From positions 1 through 57,927 of the forward strand of contig JAEUTF010000058.1 in the NCBI GenBank assembly GCA_016788185.1: 57,927 bases of DNA. The letters run 5' to 3'. Within the stretch, counting starts at the first letter, position 1. Each line of letters starts with the position of its first letter. A program made the translations under genes and the position numbers. Below the pieces are notes generated by a model. It made no database searches. It was given only the letters and a program-made list of their open reading frames with translations, and was not told the DNA's origin. The DNA comes from Bacteroidia bacterium (GTDB taxonomy: Bacteria > Bacteroidota > Bacteroidia > AKYH767-A > OLB10). Positions 25,631 through 34,277 of this stretch are shown here, piece after piece.

Positions 25631-27016
25631 ATGAAAAAACTATTACTGGTTATCCTGCTTTCCATCGGCTTCACTGCCAATACCAGGGCCTCTCACATGA
25701 TGGGAGGGCAAATCACGCTGGAACATGTCAGCGGGATGGATTATCATTTGGTGTATACTGCGTACAGGGATATGACAGGTATTCCGATTGCCCTGGTGTC
25801 GAATATTAATTTCGTGGATTCATTATCAGGGACCAGTTTCCAGATTGCTATCCCTTACGATACATCGGTCACAGTGTTGGTTCCGGGTGTTGAACAGTAC
25901 GTGTATGATACGATCATCACGTTCCCTTCTACGGGCCAGTGGTATATTTCATACCAGGAATGCTGCCGGAATGCAGCCATTCTGAATATGACCAGTCCGG
26001 GAGGAGAATACCACCATTTTTATTCCATTGTGCAGATTGATTCATCCAATTCCACTCCCGTTTTCCTGAACCCGCCCATTGTGCTGGCGCAGGATAGTGT
26101 ACCTTTCTATTACAATCCGCTTCCTTTCGATGCCGACGGTGACTCCATTGCCTGGTCATTGGATGTTCCGCTTTCCAACAACGGAACACCGGTTGCAGGG
26201 TATACTTTACCGCCTTCTGATTCATTGGTGCCTTTCAACATGGATCCGATTACCGGAGAAATTACGTTCCTTCCGAATACATTGGGTAATTTCCAGGTTT
26301 CTGTCAGAGTGAAGGAGTACCGGAACGGTATTCAAATCGGGGAGATTACACGCGATATGCAAATTATTGTGGTGCCAAGTCCGAACATTCCGGTCGTAGC
26401 CATGATCAATGCCAATACGGCGCCCTTCAATGGGAAATCCTACACCATCGCTCCCGGTGCAGCCTTCAGCATGAACATTACCGTGTTTGATCAGGATATT
26501 CAGGCGGTAAGCATCAGCGGATCGGGTGAACCCTTCCTGCTTGCTGCTAATCCTGCTGTCTTGTCAGTCACCAATGGAACAGGATCGGCTTCCGCCAGCG
26601 TTACCTGGACTCCGAATGCTGCACAGGCCAGAACTGCTCCTTATGTCATCGGTTTAAGGATTTCTGAACCGTACCTTAACTATGTATTTCAAAGCGATAT
26701 TTCTGTGACCTTACGTGTGGGCATAGGAACTACAGGGTTGAACGAGAATGAAAAACAACAGGCGGTGCTGATTTCACCGAATCCCTCCGATGGTAATTTC
26801 AATATCCAGTTTTCAGCTGCGTCAGCTGATCCTGTATTGGTTAGAATCATGAGTGTGGATGGAAAAGTTGCAGCCTCCTTTACCAACGAAATGATTCAAA
26901 GTGGACTGAATTTAATTCAGGTCAACAATTTGAATTTGTCGAAAGGAGCATACCTCGTTCAGCTGGAACAAAGCGGCCGCTTGGTCGGTACTCAGCGCAT
27001 GGTGATCCATCAGTAA
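25631..27016 (+). CDS. Secreted T9SS cargo protein of the SHMMGG adhesin-like family
   Basis: About 461 residues from the ATG at 25631; the TTG at 25607 is an unlikely start. The signal peptide MKKLLLVILLSIGFTANTRA is followed by SHMMGGQITLEHVSG, the N-terminal signature of a common Bacteroidota family of secreted, cadherin/PKD-like proteins. The sequence is beta-rich, with a DADGDSIAW calcium-binding-like loop (near residue 170) and a FNMDPITGEITF cadherin-like stretch. The C-terminus is a T9SS type A sorting domain: VLISPNPSDGNFNI, VRIMSVDGKVA, KGAYLVQLEQ, TQRMVIHQ. It is followed by a terminator. Surface adhesion or gliding is plausible but unproven. Confidence 0.85.
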   Translation: MKKLLLVILLSIGFTANTRASHMMGGQITLEHVSGMDYHLVYTAYRDMTGIPIALVSNINFVDSLSGTSFQIAIPYDTSVTVLVPGVEQYVYDTIITFPSTGQWYISYQECCRNAAILNMTSPGGEYHHFYSIVQIDSSNSTPVFLNPPIVLAQDSVPFYYNPLPFDADGDSIAWSLDVPLSNNGTPVAGYTLPPSDSLVPFNMDPITGEITFLPNTLGNFQVSVRVKEYRNGIQIGEITRDMQIIVVPSPNIPVVAMINANTAPFNGKSYTIAPGAAFSMNITVFDQDIQAVSISGSGEPFLLAANPAVLSVTNGTGSASASVTWTPNAAQARTAPYVIGLRISEPYLNYVFQSDISVTLRVGIGTTGLNENEKQQAVLISPNPSDGNFNIQFSAASADPVLVRIMSVDGKVAASFTNEMIQSGLNLIQVNNLNLSKGAYLVQLEQSGRLVGTQRMVIHQ

Positions 27017-27030
27017 AAGCAAAACAATGA

Positions 27031-27072
27031 AGAAGGGGATTGCCTGTCCAGGCAATCCCCTCTTTTATTTTT
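27031..27072 (+). terminator. Rho-independent terminator of the T9SS cargo gene
   Basis: GGGGATTGCCTG (27035-27046) pairs perfectly with CAGGCAATCCCC (27049-27060). It is followed by TCTTTTATTTTT. It ends the transcript of the gene that stops at 27016. Confidence 0.88.
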
Positions 27073-27176
27073 CGCTCATGGAGTAAGGCCGGTTTCATAC
27101 ATTTTTCATCATCAAGCAAGAAACAGTACCAAATTTGGAATAATCTTTGAATGCTCACACCGATCTACATCAAACT

Positions 27177-27716
27177 ATGAAGAAATACAAGATCTTACCC
27201 GGCGTTATGTTTTTATTCCTTCTTGCTTCCTGTGCTCCCAAAATACCTTTTACGCAGGCGATCCGTGAGCAATATAAACTGAGCCCGGAGGAGATGAAGG
27301 GTATACAGTATTATCTTTCTGATCCTGTGGCTTTGAGGAGGGGTGAAACCAATGAAAATCAAAAGAGCACGGAGGATGGTAAACTGGTGGTGGAAAGTGG
27401 CCGATCGATTGATCAGGTGACGATTAAAGCCAACACCGAAGGGGCCATGGAGCAGGCGGTGGATTTAAAAACCATTACAGTTGCATTTGAAGAAGGCGCA
27501 GAGAAGCAACTGGTTTTCAGCAGCAACAGAAGCAGAAACGGGTATTATACTTTACAGGCGCTTTCCTGGGAGAATGGGCGGGGAAAAATCAATTATGGTG
27601 GTCAAACCTGGTATTCGAATCCGGGGAGTGATAAAGCCATCCTGCTTTTTAAAATGAAAAGCATCCGTAAACTTCGGGTGAATGAAAAGGTCGCCAGAGG
27701 GCGCAAAGTGAACTGA
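27177..27716 (+). CDS. Lipoprotein of unknown function
   Basis: 179 residues from the ATG at 27177; a TTG at 27147 is unlikely. The lipoprotein signal is MKKYKILPGVMFLFLLASC, with lipidation at the Cys and then APKIPFTQAIREQYKLSPEE. That start is shared by a family of uncharacterised Bacteroidota lipoproteins. The rest is a small beta-rich domain: IQYYLSDPVALRR, a KTITVAFEEGAEK strand, YYTLQALSWENG, and a strongly basic tail. No catalytic motif is seen. An upstream AATCTTTG (27142-27149) differs from the -7 consensus only at its first base. Its neighbour downstream is convergent. Confidence 0.75.
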   Translation: MKKYKILPGVMFLFLLASCAPKIPFTQAIREQYKLSPEEMKGIQYYLSDPVALRRGETNENQKSTEDGKLVVESGRSIDQVTIKANTEGAMEQAVDLKTITVAFEEGAEKQLVFSSNRSRNGYYTLQALSWENGRGKINYGGQTWYSNPGSDKAILLFKMKSIRKLRVNEKVARGRKVN

Positions 27717-27751
27717 TCGCTGGTCAGCACTTCGCCTGATCTTGCACGAAC

Positions 27752-28633
27752 CTATCCCTGAAGAAGGCTTCGCTTTTTGTAAGTGAAATATCCATGCAAC
27801 ACGACGGCCAGCAGGATGACGGAGCTCCCGATGTAAAATTCAGTAACCAGCATTTTATGTTCGTTGTAAATCAGAATCGCCAGAACGATGCTGTACAAGG
27901 GCTCCAGGTTTACGCTCAGGTTCATGGTGAAGGCGTCAATCTTCTGCAAGGCATGCAGGGAAAGGGTCATGGCAAAAGTGGTGCATACAATGCTAAGGAT
28001 TAACAGGTAAAAAAGGTCTTCGCCGGATGGGTACAGGAAGTTGCTGCCATTGATGGAAAACCACAAGGGCAACAACAAGGTTAAGAGAATGAACCCCGTT
28101 CCCAGTTCGTAAAAAGTAATGACGGAGGGATCTATTTTTGAACTGATCCGCTTATTCAGGATGGTGAACACTGAGGCCAGGAATGCACTGGCAAGTGAAA
28201 GCAGAATGCCCTTCAGATAATATTCCTGTACCGAGAAAATGATGTAGATTCCTGCCATCACACCCAGGCCCAGGCCTATCTCGGAAGCCTTGGGCCTTTT
28301 CCCTTTGAGAAGAGGATCAAGCAGAGCGGTAAAAAGAGCCACACTGGAAAAGCAGGAAATGGCAATCGATACATTGGAGGCTTTTATGGCTCCGTAAAAA
28401 GTAATCCAGTGCAGGGTGATGACAAATCCAATGCCGGCCACATGAAGTAATTGAGCCGGTCTGAGCGGTTGTAATTTCCTTCCTGCAAGCAGGAACAGAA
28501 CCATGGCAATGGCGCTGAAGAGCATACGGTACCACACCAGCAGGCCCTCGTCCAGTTGAATGGCTTTCCCGAGAATGGCGGTGAATCCCCAGAGCAAGAT
28601 CGCTGTATGCATCTGGAGATATGCTTTACGCAT
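27752..28633 (-). CDS. EamA/DMT family membrane transporter
   Basis: 293 residues with ten predicted membrane helices arranged as two EamA repeats (about 1-140 and 150-285), the typical DMT layout. The first repeat contains AILLWGFTAILGKAI and a conserved HWITFYGAIKASNVS stretch; the second carries a SLVNLEPLYSIVLA-like end. DMT proteins export or exchange small metabolites such as amino acids, purines or nucleotide sugars; the substrate here cannot be read. The gene follows maf by 2 nt and is the last of a four-gene minus-strand run (KdsC-like, UbiA-like, Maf, EamA). Confidence 0.85.
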   Translation of the reverse strand: MRKAYLQMHTAILLWGFTAILGKAIQLDEGLLVWYRMLFSAIAMVLFLLAGRKLQPLRPAQLLHVAGIGFVITLHWITFYGAIKASNVSIAISCFSSVALFTALLDPLLKGKRPKASEIGLGLGVMAGIYIIFSVQEYYLKGILLSLASAFLASVFTILNKRISSKIDPSVITFYELGTGFILLTLLLPLWFSINGSNFLYPSGEDLFYLLILSIVCTTFAMTLSLHALQKIDAFTMNLSVNLEPLYSIVLAILIYNEHKMLVTEFYIGSSVILLAVVLHGYFTYKKRSLLQG

Positions 28634-28635
28634 CT

Positions 28636-29229
28636 TTAAAAACGGAGCAGGTTTTCGTAGAGTTCTTTGGTAGGTAAGCCAACTACATTGTAATAGGAAC
28701 CTAAAATATATTCAATTCCGACCATGCCAATCCAGTCCTGTATACCATAGGCGCCGGCTTTGTCAAGGGGGGAATAGTTTTCCAGGTAATATTCAATTTC
28801 ATTGTCACGAAGCATTTTAAAGGAAACTTCGGTCTTGACAAAAAAAGATTCCGATTTTCTGGCCGACATGATACAAACACCGGTTATCACGGAATGCTTC
28901 CTGCCGGAAAGTAATTTTAACATCCGCTCCGCATCCTTCAGGTCAGCAGGCTTTCCGATAATCAATTCATCCAGGGCCACAATCGTATCCGCAGTGATGA
29001 CGATTCCTCCGCCCGCAACATCATTCTTGAAAGCCAGTGATTTTTTCCGCGCCAGAAACATCGCAATGTCTTCTCTTCTGAACTGGTCCGGAAAAGATTC
29101 ATCAATATCTTTTTTGAGGATTTCGTATTTTAATCCTAACTGTTTAAACAATTCTTCTCTCCTTGGAGAATTTGATCCCAGTATAATCCTGGTTCCTTCA
29201 AATTTGCTTTGTAAGGGGTTCATGGTCAT
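28636..29229 (-). CDS. Maf-like nucleoside triphosphate pyrophosphatase
   Basis: About 197 residues; the likely start is the ATG at 29229 (or 29223) rather than the in-frame TTG at 29235, which lies inside the upstream stop codon. Maf enzymes hydrolyse non-canonical or modified nucleoside triphosphates such as dTTP, UTP or m7GTP, and influence septation. The hallmark N-terminal loop ILGSNSPRREEL is seen (about residues 16-27). A metal-binding Asp and Lys lie in ITADTIVALDELIIGKP, and the C-terminal signature is KAGAYGIQDWIG. The gene is in a run with a UbiA-like prenyltransferase and an EamA transporter; that neighbourhood recurs in Bacteroidota. Symbol withheld because Maf and YhdE/YceF substrate classes cannot be separated by eye. 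Confidence 0.9.
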   Translation of the reverse strand: MTMNPLQSKFEGTRIILGSNSPRREELFKQLGLKYEILKKDIDESFPDQFRREDIAMFLARKKSLAFKNDVAGGGIVITADTIVALDELIIGKPADLKDAERMLKLLSGRKHSVITGVCIMSARKSESFFVKTEVSFKMLRDNEIEYYLENYSPLDKAGAYGIQDWIGMVGIEYILGSYYNVVGLPTKELYENLLRF

Positions 29230-29231
29230 AA

Positions 29232-30140
29232 TCAATTGAAACTGTAATAGAATACTGCTAATGAAATGATACCGGTAAACATAGTTATTTTAAGCCATAA
29301 ACTGGCATTGGAATAGTCTGATTTCTCACGTGCTTTCATCAGTTTTATACAGAGGATCAGCAAGGGGAAATCTACGAAGACAAGGATAAAATAAAAAGGA
29401 AGCGGGGTTTCCCATTGTCTGCTCAGTATCTGAATGCCTGCCAGTAAAACAAGAAGCAGGAGGGTAAGCACGATGCTTGTGAATTTACTGATCCCGGGTC
29501 CCAGCCAGGTAGGTAGGGTCTGGCATCCGTTCTTCCGGTCGCCTTCAAGATCCTCAATATCCTTAATCAATTCCCGGATAAAGGTGGTGATAAATGAAAA
29601 AAACATATAGGCTCCCACCATGAGCATCACGGCAGGGTTTTCTTTGGCAAAGGGCTCAGGCAAAATCACCATAAAAATAACCAGTGCCGACAAGAGGGAA
29701 ATGATCACATTGCCGAGCAACGGGATGCATTTATAGGAAGTGGAGTAAAAATAAAGCAGGCCCGCACAAACCATGTTGATCATGGCGATATAGGAATACC
29801 CTTGAACATAGGTCAGAAAAAAACCACCGGCAATTCCCAGAAAGGTCAATACCAGATAATAAGTGTGTGCCGACTCCTTTGAAATACCGGACCCGATAAT
29901 TTTTCTTTCTGGTTTATTGATGGCATCGATGTCGGCATCTTCAATATCGTTGATCACATAGCCTCCTGCAGCAATACAGACACAGGAAAGCACCAGAACG
30001 AAGAATTCGAAACCGGTGAGAAGTAATCCTTTATTATCAAACTCGAGCAGGGGGGAAGCCAGGGCATACCGCACCAGGTATTGTAAAAGTACAATCATGG
30101 CCAGGTTCGGCCATCGTGCGAGTTGGAGGTAATTTACCAT
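29232..30140 (-). CDS. UbiA family prenyltransferase
   Basis: About 302 residues with eight or nine membrane segments. Both metal/pyrophosphate-binding motifs are present: NDIEDADIDAINKPER (about residues 67-82), which is the NDxxDxxxD box, and KDIEDLEGDRKNG (near residue 190), which is the second D-rich box. UbiA enzymes attach an isoprenyl chain to an aromatic or glycerol-phosphate acceptor. In many Bacteroidota this chromosomal gene is annotated as a geranylgeranylglycerol-phosphate geranylgeranyltransferase; neither the acceptor nor the donor is certain here. The ATG at 30140 is preferred to the TTG at 30149. It overlaps nothing and lies 2 nt before maf in the direction of transcription. 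Confidence 0.87.
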   Translation of the reverse strand: MVNYLQLARWPNLAMIVLLQYLVRYALASPLLEFDNKGLLLTGFEFFVLVLSCVCIAAGGYVINDIEDADIDAINKPERKIIGSGISKESAHTYYLVLTFLGIAGGFFLTYVQGYSYIAMINMVCAGLLYFYSTSYKCIPLLGNVIISLLSALVIFMVILPEPFAKENPAVMLMVGAYMFFSFITTFIRELIKDIEDLEGDRKNGCQTLPTWLGPGISKFTSIVLTLLLLVLLAGIQILSRQWETPLPFYFILVFVDFPLLILCIKLMKAREKSDYSNASLWLKITMFTGIISLAVFYYSFN

Positions 30141-30170
30141 TGCAATCAACCTTGGTCAGTTCCGGATGTA

Positions 30171-30680
30171 TTACTGCCAGTCTCCTTTTAATTGCAAAAC
30201 CTGCTCTATAACATCGCGCACGCAACCCTTTCCACCGGGTATCATGGAAATGTAATGGCATACTTCCCTGATCTGGTGAACAGCATCGGACGGACAAGTT
30301 CTGATTCCGCAATGTTTCAAGACCTCAAGATCCGGCATATCATCTCCCATGTACAGCACTTCACCTGCAGAAATCCGGTGCTTCAGGAGCAGATTCTCGA
30401 GCTTTGAAAGTTTATTTTCTATTCCGATGTGTACCTCATCGATCCCCAGCCTTTCCAGTCTTTTGGCAACACCCTCCGGCGTACTTCCGCTGATCACAAA
30501 AATGAAATAACCTTTTTTGGCGGCCAGCTGAATGGCATAACCATCCTTGATATTCATGGTCCTGAACATGGACCCATCGGGCTGAATAAGCAGACTGCCG
30601 TCGGTCAGCACACCGTCAACATCAAATACGAAGCAACGAACTTTCTTTAATAATTCCTTGAAATTAACCTCTGTAAGCAT
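30171..30680 (-). CDS. KdsC-like HAD phosphatase
   Basis: 169 residues, the size of KdsC. This HAD-fold enzyme removes phosphate from 3-deoxy-D-manno-octulosonate 8-phosphate during Kdo synthesis for lipopolysaccharide. The nucleophile motif is FDVDGVLTDGSLL (about 18-30) and the second motif is VISGST. The Lys is in ENKLSKLENLL, and the acidic motif GDDMPDLEVL lies near residue 110. The C-terminal stretch GGKGCVRDVIEQVL fits the family. The gene heads a minus-strand run with UbiA-like, Maf and EamA genes. An upstream TATCTTTA (7 of 8 to the -7 consensus) ends 5 nt before its start, another possible leaderless start. Related HAD phosphatases of other sugars cannot be excluded. Confidence 0.85.
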   Translation of the reverse strand: MLTEVNFKELLKKVRCFVFDVDGVLTDGSLLIQPDGSMFRTMNIKDGYAIQLAAKKGYFIFVISGSTPEGVAKRLERLGIDEVHIGIENKLSKLENLLLKHRISAGEVLYMGDDMPDLEVLKHCGIRTCPSDAVHQIREVCHYISMIPGGKGCVRDVIEQVLQLKGDWQ

Positions 30681-30772
30681 GGCTGTAAAGATAGTGGAAT
30701 TGAATACGATAATGTGGTCGTGTAGGAACTCCTGATGGTGAAAAGACGCTGCCGGTAACCGGCCTTTTCAAG

Positions 30773-32617
30773 CTATAGTTTCAGGAAGTCGGCATACAAT
30801 TTCTGCAGGTAGGCTTGTCCGTTCCTGACAGCTGAACTGTCGCTCCCCGGTTTAAGACTGGTGAAGGAAGGGAGAAAGCGCTTTTCTCCAAAAAGAAAGA
30901 CAAACTGTTCCTGGCCCATCTTCCACCCGAATCCATTGTCGTAATTCAGGAAAACCCCCCTGCTTTTATCAGGTGCCAACAGGTTTCTGCTAAAGGTGTA
31001 AGCCTCGGAGCTTAGCTTATACTGTGAAAGAAGGGTGGCGGCAAGGTCGTGCTGACTGCCCGCCTCCTGAATCATCGTACCACGGTAGCGCTGGTCCAGT
31101 GGCATCCCGTAAAAGAGCAGCGGGATGTGGTAGCATTCCGGATCGTAGTAATCCCGCCGTTCCGGCAGGGGGTGACCGTGATCGGCAACAAAAATAAACA
31201 AGGTATTGTTGTACCAGGATGTCTTCTTTGCCCTCCTGAAAAAGGAAGCCATACACCGGTCGGTGTAGCCGGCTGCACGCCTGAATTTGTCGGGTTCACT
31301 CATCTTAGCGTGGTGGATTTCTCCGGGTACCTCAAAGGGTTCGTGCGTACTCAGCGTGAGCGCCATTGAAAAGAAGGGCTCTTTTGTTTTGTTGAGGTCC
31401 GTAAGGAGTTTGTCAAAGAGGAATTCGTCATGGGCACCCCACTTGCTGTTCATCTGCCGGTCTTCAAAGTCATTTTTGCCGACAATTTGTTTGAATTTCG
31501 CCTCCAGCAAAAAGGTGTTCATATTGGCAAAACCAAGTTCTCCGCCATAATGAAAGGAGGTCTGATAACCCATTTCGTTAAAATCATGACTCAGCATGGG
31601 CAGCTTTCTGAGTTTATCTGTAAACCTCGACAGGCTATGGTTGGGTTGGGCAGGAAAGCCGCTGAGCAAGGAAGGAAACATCTGGTCCGTTCTTCTGCCG
31701 CTGGAATAAATCTGCGAGAAGAGGATTCCTGAATCACATAGCGCATTGAAAAATGGGGTTACATCCTTTCTCCCGTTTAAAGGGCCAATGATATCGGCCG
31801 TCCAGCTTTCAAGAACGATGAGTACAACATTGGGCCGGGCCGCCTGAAGGACTCGGAGTGATGTACTTTCTTTTCCACCGGATTCACCAAATCTTACTGC
31901 CATTTCTTCTTCCGGCATGAATACATAAGGATTCTTTTTACCCAGCCCGCTTTTGCTTACGTTGTTTAGGAGGTACCAGGCAGGGTTGGTAGCGGCATGA
32001 TTGAGTGGGCTTACCTCTGAGAAATAGGCTGAACTTTCATTGATGGGTATTTCCTGAAACCCGCCGCGCATACCAACGGGAAGCAATAAAAGAAACAGGG
32101 CCGGGAAAAGCAGGTCCTTTTTAGCAGTGAACCCGGCTTCGTCGACCCGGATAAAAATCCTGTAGGATCTGAGGGCAATCCAGAACAGCAGAAACAAACC
32201 CGATAGCTGTAAGATCAGCTGCATCGTGGTCAGTGAAGCGGTAATTCCTTCCGGATCCTGCAAAAAGCTCAATGCCCGGGCATTCAGAAGGGTGCCCCAT
32301 GCTTCATAGATCCCAAGATTGCCGAGCAATAAACTGATCGTCAATAACAGGAAAAGCTGGTTGATACCGTGTATCAGTTGAATCAGCCATTTTTTGTGCA
32401 GGAGCAGATACGCAAGCCAGAGCAAGGCGGGAATCGCAACCAGGTACGAGATGGCTGAGAGGTCAAGCCGAAAGCCGTATACAAAACACAGGGGCCACTG
32501 GCTGAGTTCATAGTGAGGGAAACTGATCGCCAGCAGAACCAGAAATCCTATCCTGGCAATGAAAAAAAGTGTCAGCCAAAAAATAATAAGTCGGGGAAGA
32601 AAGGTTCGGTTGCTCAT
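30773..32617 (-). CDS. LTA synthase family sulfatase-type phosphotransferase
   Basis: About 614 residues from the ATG at 32617. Five membrane segments (about 1-185) are followed by a periplasmic alkaline-phosphatase-superfamily domain (about 240-530). The metal and nucleophile motifs are visible: NVVLIVLESWTAD (metal-binding Glu), SSGRRTDQMFPSLLSG with a Thr nucleophile in GRRTD, and FVADHGHPLP (metal-binding Asp/His). Such enzymes move a phosphoglycerol or phosphoethanolamine group from a phospholipid onto an acceptor glycan or lipid at the outer face of the inner membrane. In a Bacteroidota cell lacking lipoteichoic acid, a lipid A or glycan headgroup modification is the likeliest role. It follows the nuclease-fold gene by 33 nt. 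Confidence 0.85.
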   Translation of the reverse strand: MSNRTFLPRLIIFWLTLFFIARIGFLVLLAISFPHYELSQWPLCFVYGFRLDLSAISYLVAIPALLWLAYLLLHKKWLIQLIHGINQLFLLLTISLLLGNLGIYEAWGTLLNARALSFLQDPEGITASLTTMQLILQLSGLFLLFWIALRSYRIFIRVDEAGFTAKKDLLFPALFLLLLPVGMRGGFQEIPINESSAYFSEVSPLNHAATNPAWYLLNNVSKSGLGKKNPYVFMPEEEMAVRFGESGGKESTSLRVLQAARPNVVLIVLESWTADIIGPLNGRKDVTPFFNALCDSGILFSQIYSSGRRTDQMFPSLLSGFPAQPNHSLSRFTDKLRKLPMLSHDFNEMGYQTSFHYGGELGFANMNTFLLEAKFKQIVGKNDFEDRQMNSKWGAHDEFLFDKLLTDLNKTKEPFFSMALTLSTHEPFEVPGEIHHAKMSEPDKFRRAAGYTDRCMASFFRRAKKTSWYNNTLFIFVADHGHPLPERRDYYDPECYHIPLLFYGMPLDQRYRGTMIQEAGSQHDLAATLLSQYKLSSEAYTFSRNLLAPDKSRGVFLNYDNGFGWKMGQEQFVFLFGEKRFLPSFTSLKPGSDSSAVRNGQAYLQKLYADFLKL

Positions 32618-32650
32618 CGCCTCAGGCACACAAAGGTATAACGAATGCAA

Positions 32651-33364
32651 TTATGGAGTGGCAAAAAGTCCCGGTAGGGTTTCATGGTTTTGCCGGCTGC
32701 AAAAACCTGTAAAATCACAGGGATAAGGTTGGTTGCACTGCACTCCCATTTCAATGGCAGGGATGCGTGGTGCCGCCAGTGTTTTTTTCATTTCCCCCAG
32801 GTACATTTCAATGTTTTTGCATTGCATTTTGCAAAATTCAGTATAATCGCTGATCCTGAAAATGGAAGCAGCGGGAGCCTGATCATCGGTATCATGCAGG
32901 GGGGCCGACAAATGAATGAAGCCGGCCTTTCCGGGTATCATCCCGGTGCCGCATAAAACAAAATACTGAAGGGCGAGGTCCTCACAATACACCGGTGAAA
33001 TGTGTTCACTGCTTTTCACTTCATAAAGATGCCATTCGCCTTTATCCTTCACGAGGATGTCGCAATAGATCAGCGCACCTTGGTATAAAAAAGCGGCTTC
33101 GTAAATTGTGCTGACGCCTTCCCGGATCAGGGCCCGGGTTTCTTCAACACTTTTGGTGTACTGGAAAATGCTGGAAGGAGTGGCATCCACGCCTCCCGGA
33201 AACAATTCCCTGGCCCGGACTCCAAGGGAATGACCACGTTGAAACCTGGCTTTTCGCTCAGGGGAAAGGGGATCTCTTTTTTTGAAATGATATTTATAGA
33301 GATAAAGTGCTTTTAGGCATTGCCGGCCTTTGATGTATCCGGTTTTTGACAACCAGGCTTTCAT
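32651..33364 (-). CDS. PD-(D/E)XK nuclease-fold protein with four cysteines (Cas4/DUF2779-like)
   Basis: About 237 residues. The start ATG at 33364 overlaps the folP stop by 4 nt. The fold is that of RecB/Cas4 nucleases: an N-terminal KGRQCLKALYLYKY with Cys16, a RGHSLG histidine motif (His45), then the metal-binding residues Asp102 (YCDILV), Glu115 and Lys117 (YEVKSS) and the YCEDLALQYF helix with Gln133. Three C-terminal cysteines, Cys210, Cys216 and Cys222, with Cys16, could bind a 4Fe-4S cluster, as in Cas4 and AddB. The protein is much shorter than typical DUF2779 proteins (about 500), though complete at both ends. It lies between folP and an LTA-synthase-like gene, with no CRISPR nearby, so its role is unknown. 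Confidence 0.8.
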   Translation of the reverse strand: MKAWLSKTGYIKGRQCLKALYLYKYHFKKRDPLSPERKARFQRGHSLGVRARELFPGGVDATPSSIFQYTKSVEETRALIREGVSTIYEAAFLYQGALIYCDILVKDKGEWHLYEVKSSEHISPVYCEDLALQYFVLCGTGMIPGKAGFIHLSAPLHDTDDQAPAASIFRISDYTEFCKMQCKNIEMYLGEMKKTLAAPRIPAIEMGVQCNQPYPCDFTGFCSRQNHETLPGLFATP

Positions 33365-34245
33365 CCCCATTTCCGGAAAGATTGATACTGTTCCACCAGC
33401 CGGATGCATTCGGTGGCTTCTTTGGCATCGTGAACCCGAAGTATGTTGGCGCCTCCCAGCAAAGCCAGCGTGTTTAAAATACTGGTTCCGTTAAGAGCAT
33501 TTTCAGGTTTTATATGGAGTACCTTGTTGATCATCGATTTTCTGGAAAGTCCGGCCAGGATCGGGCAACCCAATACCTGGAAAACATTCAGATTTGCCAA
33601 TAGGGTAAAATTATGGCCGGTGGTTTTTCCAAATCCAAAGCCGGGATCTATAATAATGTCATGAATCCCAAGATTTCGCATGAAAGCCACCCTTTCCTGG
33701 AGAAAGGAGAGCACCTCCGGCACCACGTCCTCATACACGGGGTCTTTTTGCATGGTGGCCGGTACCCCCTGCATGTGCATCAAAATATAGGGCAGGCCTG
33801 TTTCTGCCACCGTGGAAGCCATCTGAGGGTCCAGAAGGCCTCCCGAAATATCGTTGATGATATGTGCTCCATGCTCGTATGCGGCCCGGACAAGGCTGCT
33901 TCTCCAGGTGTCGACGGAGATGAAAATGTCGGGAAATTTCCCGGAAATAAGTTTCAGGGCCGGAATAAGTCGCTCCATTTCCAGAGATTCCGGGATCATT
34001 TCGGCCCCGGGTCGGTAGGAAGCGGCTCCAATATCAATGATTTGCGCTCCACCCGTGATTAATTCTTCCGCTTTTTTCAGTATGCCGCTTTCTTCGGTAA
34101 ATTTGCCGCCGTCATAGAATGAATCAGGGCTGATATTCAGGATGCCCATCACAACGGGCTTGCTGAGGTCCAGAAGCCTGCCTCTGCAATTGAGCAGCTT
34201 CCCCGTCGGGTGAGGGGTAACAGGTGAAGAATCGTTCTGACTCAT
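33361..34245 (-). CDS. folP: Dihydropteroate synthase FolP
   Basis: 294 residues from the ATG at 34245. It condenses para-aminobenzoate with hydroxymethyl-dihydropterin pyrophosphate to give dihydropteroate in folate synthesis, and is the target of sulfonamides. The conserved pterin-binding and loop motifs are present: MGILNISPDSFYDGG (loop 1), IIDIGAASYRPGA (loop 2), ISVDTWRSSL, IINDISGG, DPGFGFGKTTGHN and GLSRKSMI. Alternative in-frame ATGs at 34284 and 34287 would overlap the divergent DUF1599 gene, so the shorter start is preferred. The N-terminal 20 or so residues (Ser/Thr/Pro-rich) are a poorly conserved tail. It is the first gene of the minus-strand folP/nuclease-fold/sulfatase run. 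Confidence 0.94.
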   Translation of the reverse strand: MSQNDSSPVTPHPTGKLLNCRGRLLDLSKPVVMGILNISPDSFYDGGKFTEESGILKKAEELITGGAQIIDIGAASYRPGAEMIPESLEMERLIPALKLISGKFPDIFISVDTWRSSLVRAAYEHGAHIINDISGGLLDPQMASTVAETGLPYILMHMQGVPATMQKDPVYEDVVPEVLSFLQERVAFMRNLGIHDIIIDPGFGFGKTTGHNFTLLANLNVFQVLGCPILAGLSRKSMINKVLHIKPENALNGTSILNTLALLGGANILRVHDAKEATECIRLVEQYQSFRKWG

Positions 34246-34277
34246 AGAATTTTCATTTGTAAAATAAGAAATTGCGC

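Noticed and set aside
32651..33364. True Cas4 of a CRISPR system
   Set aside because: There is no CRISPR array and no cas1/cas2 in the window; only the nuclease fold and cysteine pattern are shared.
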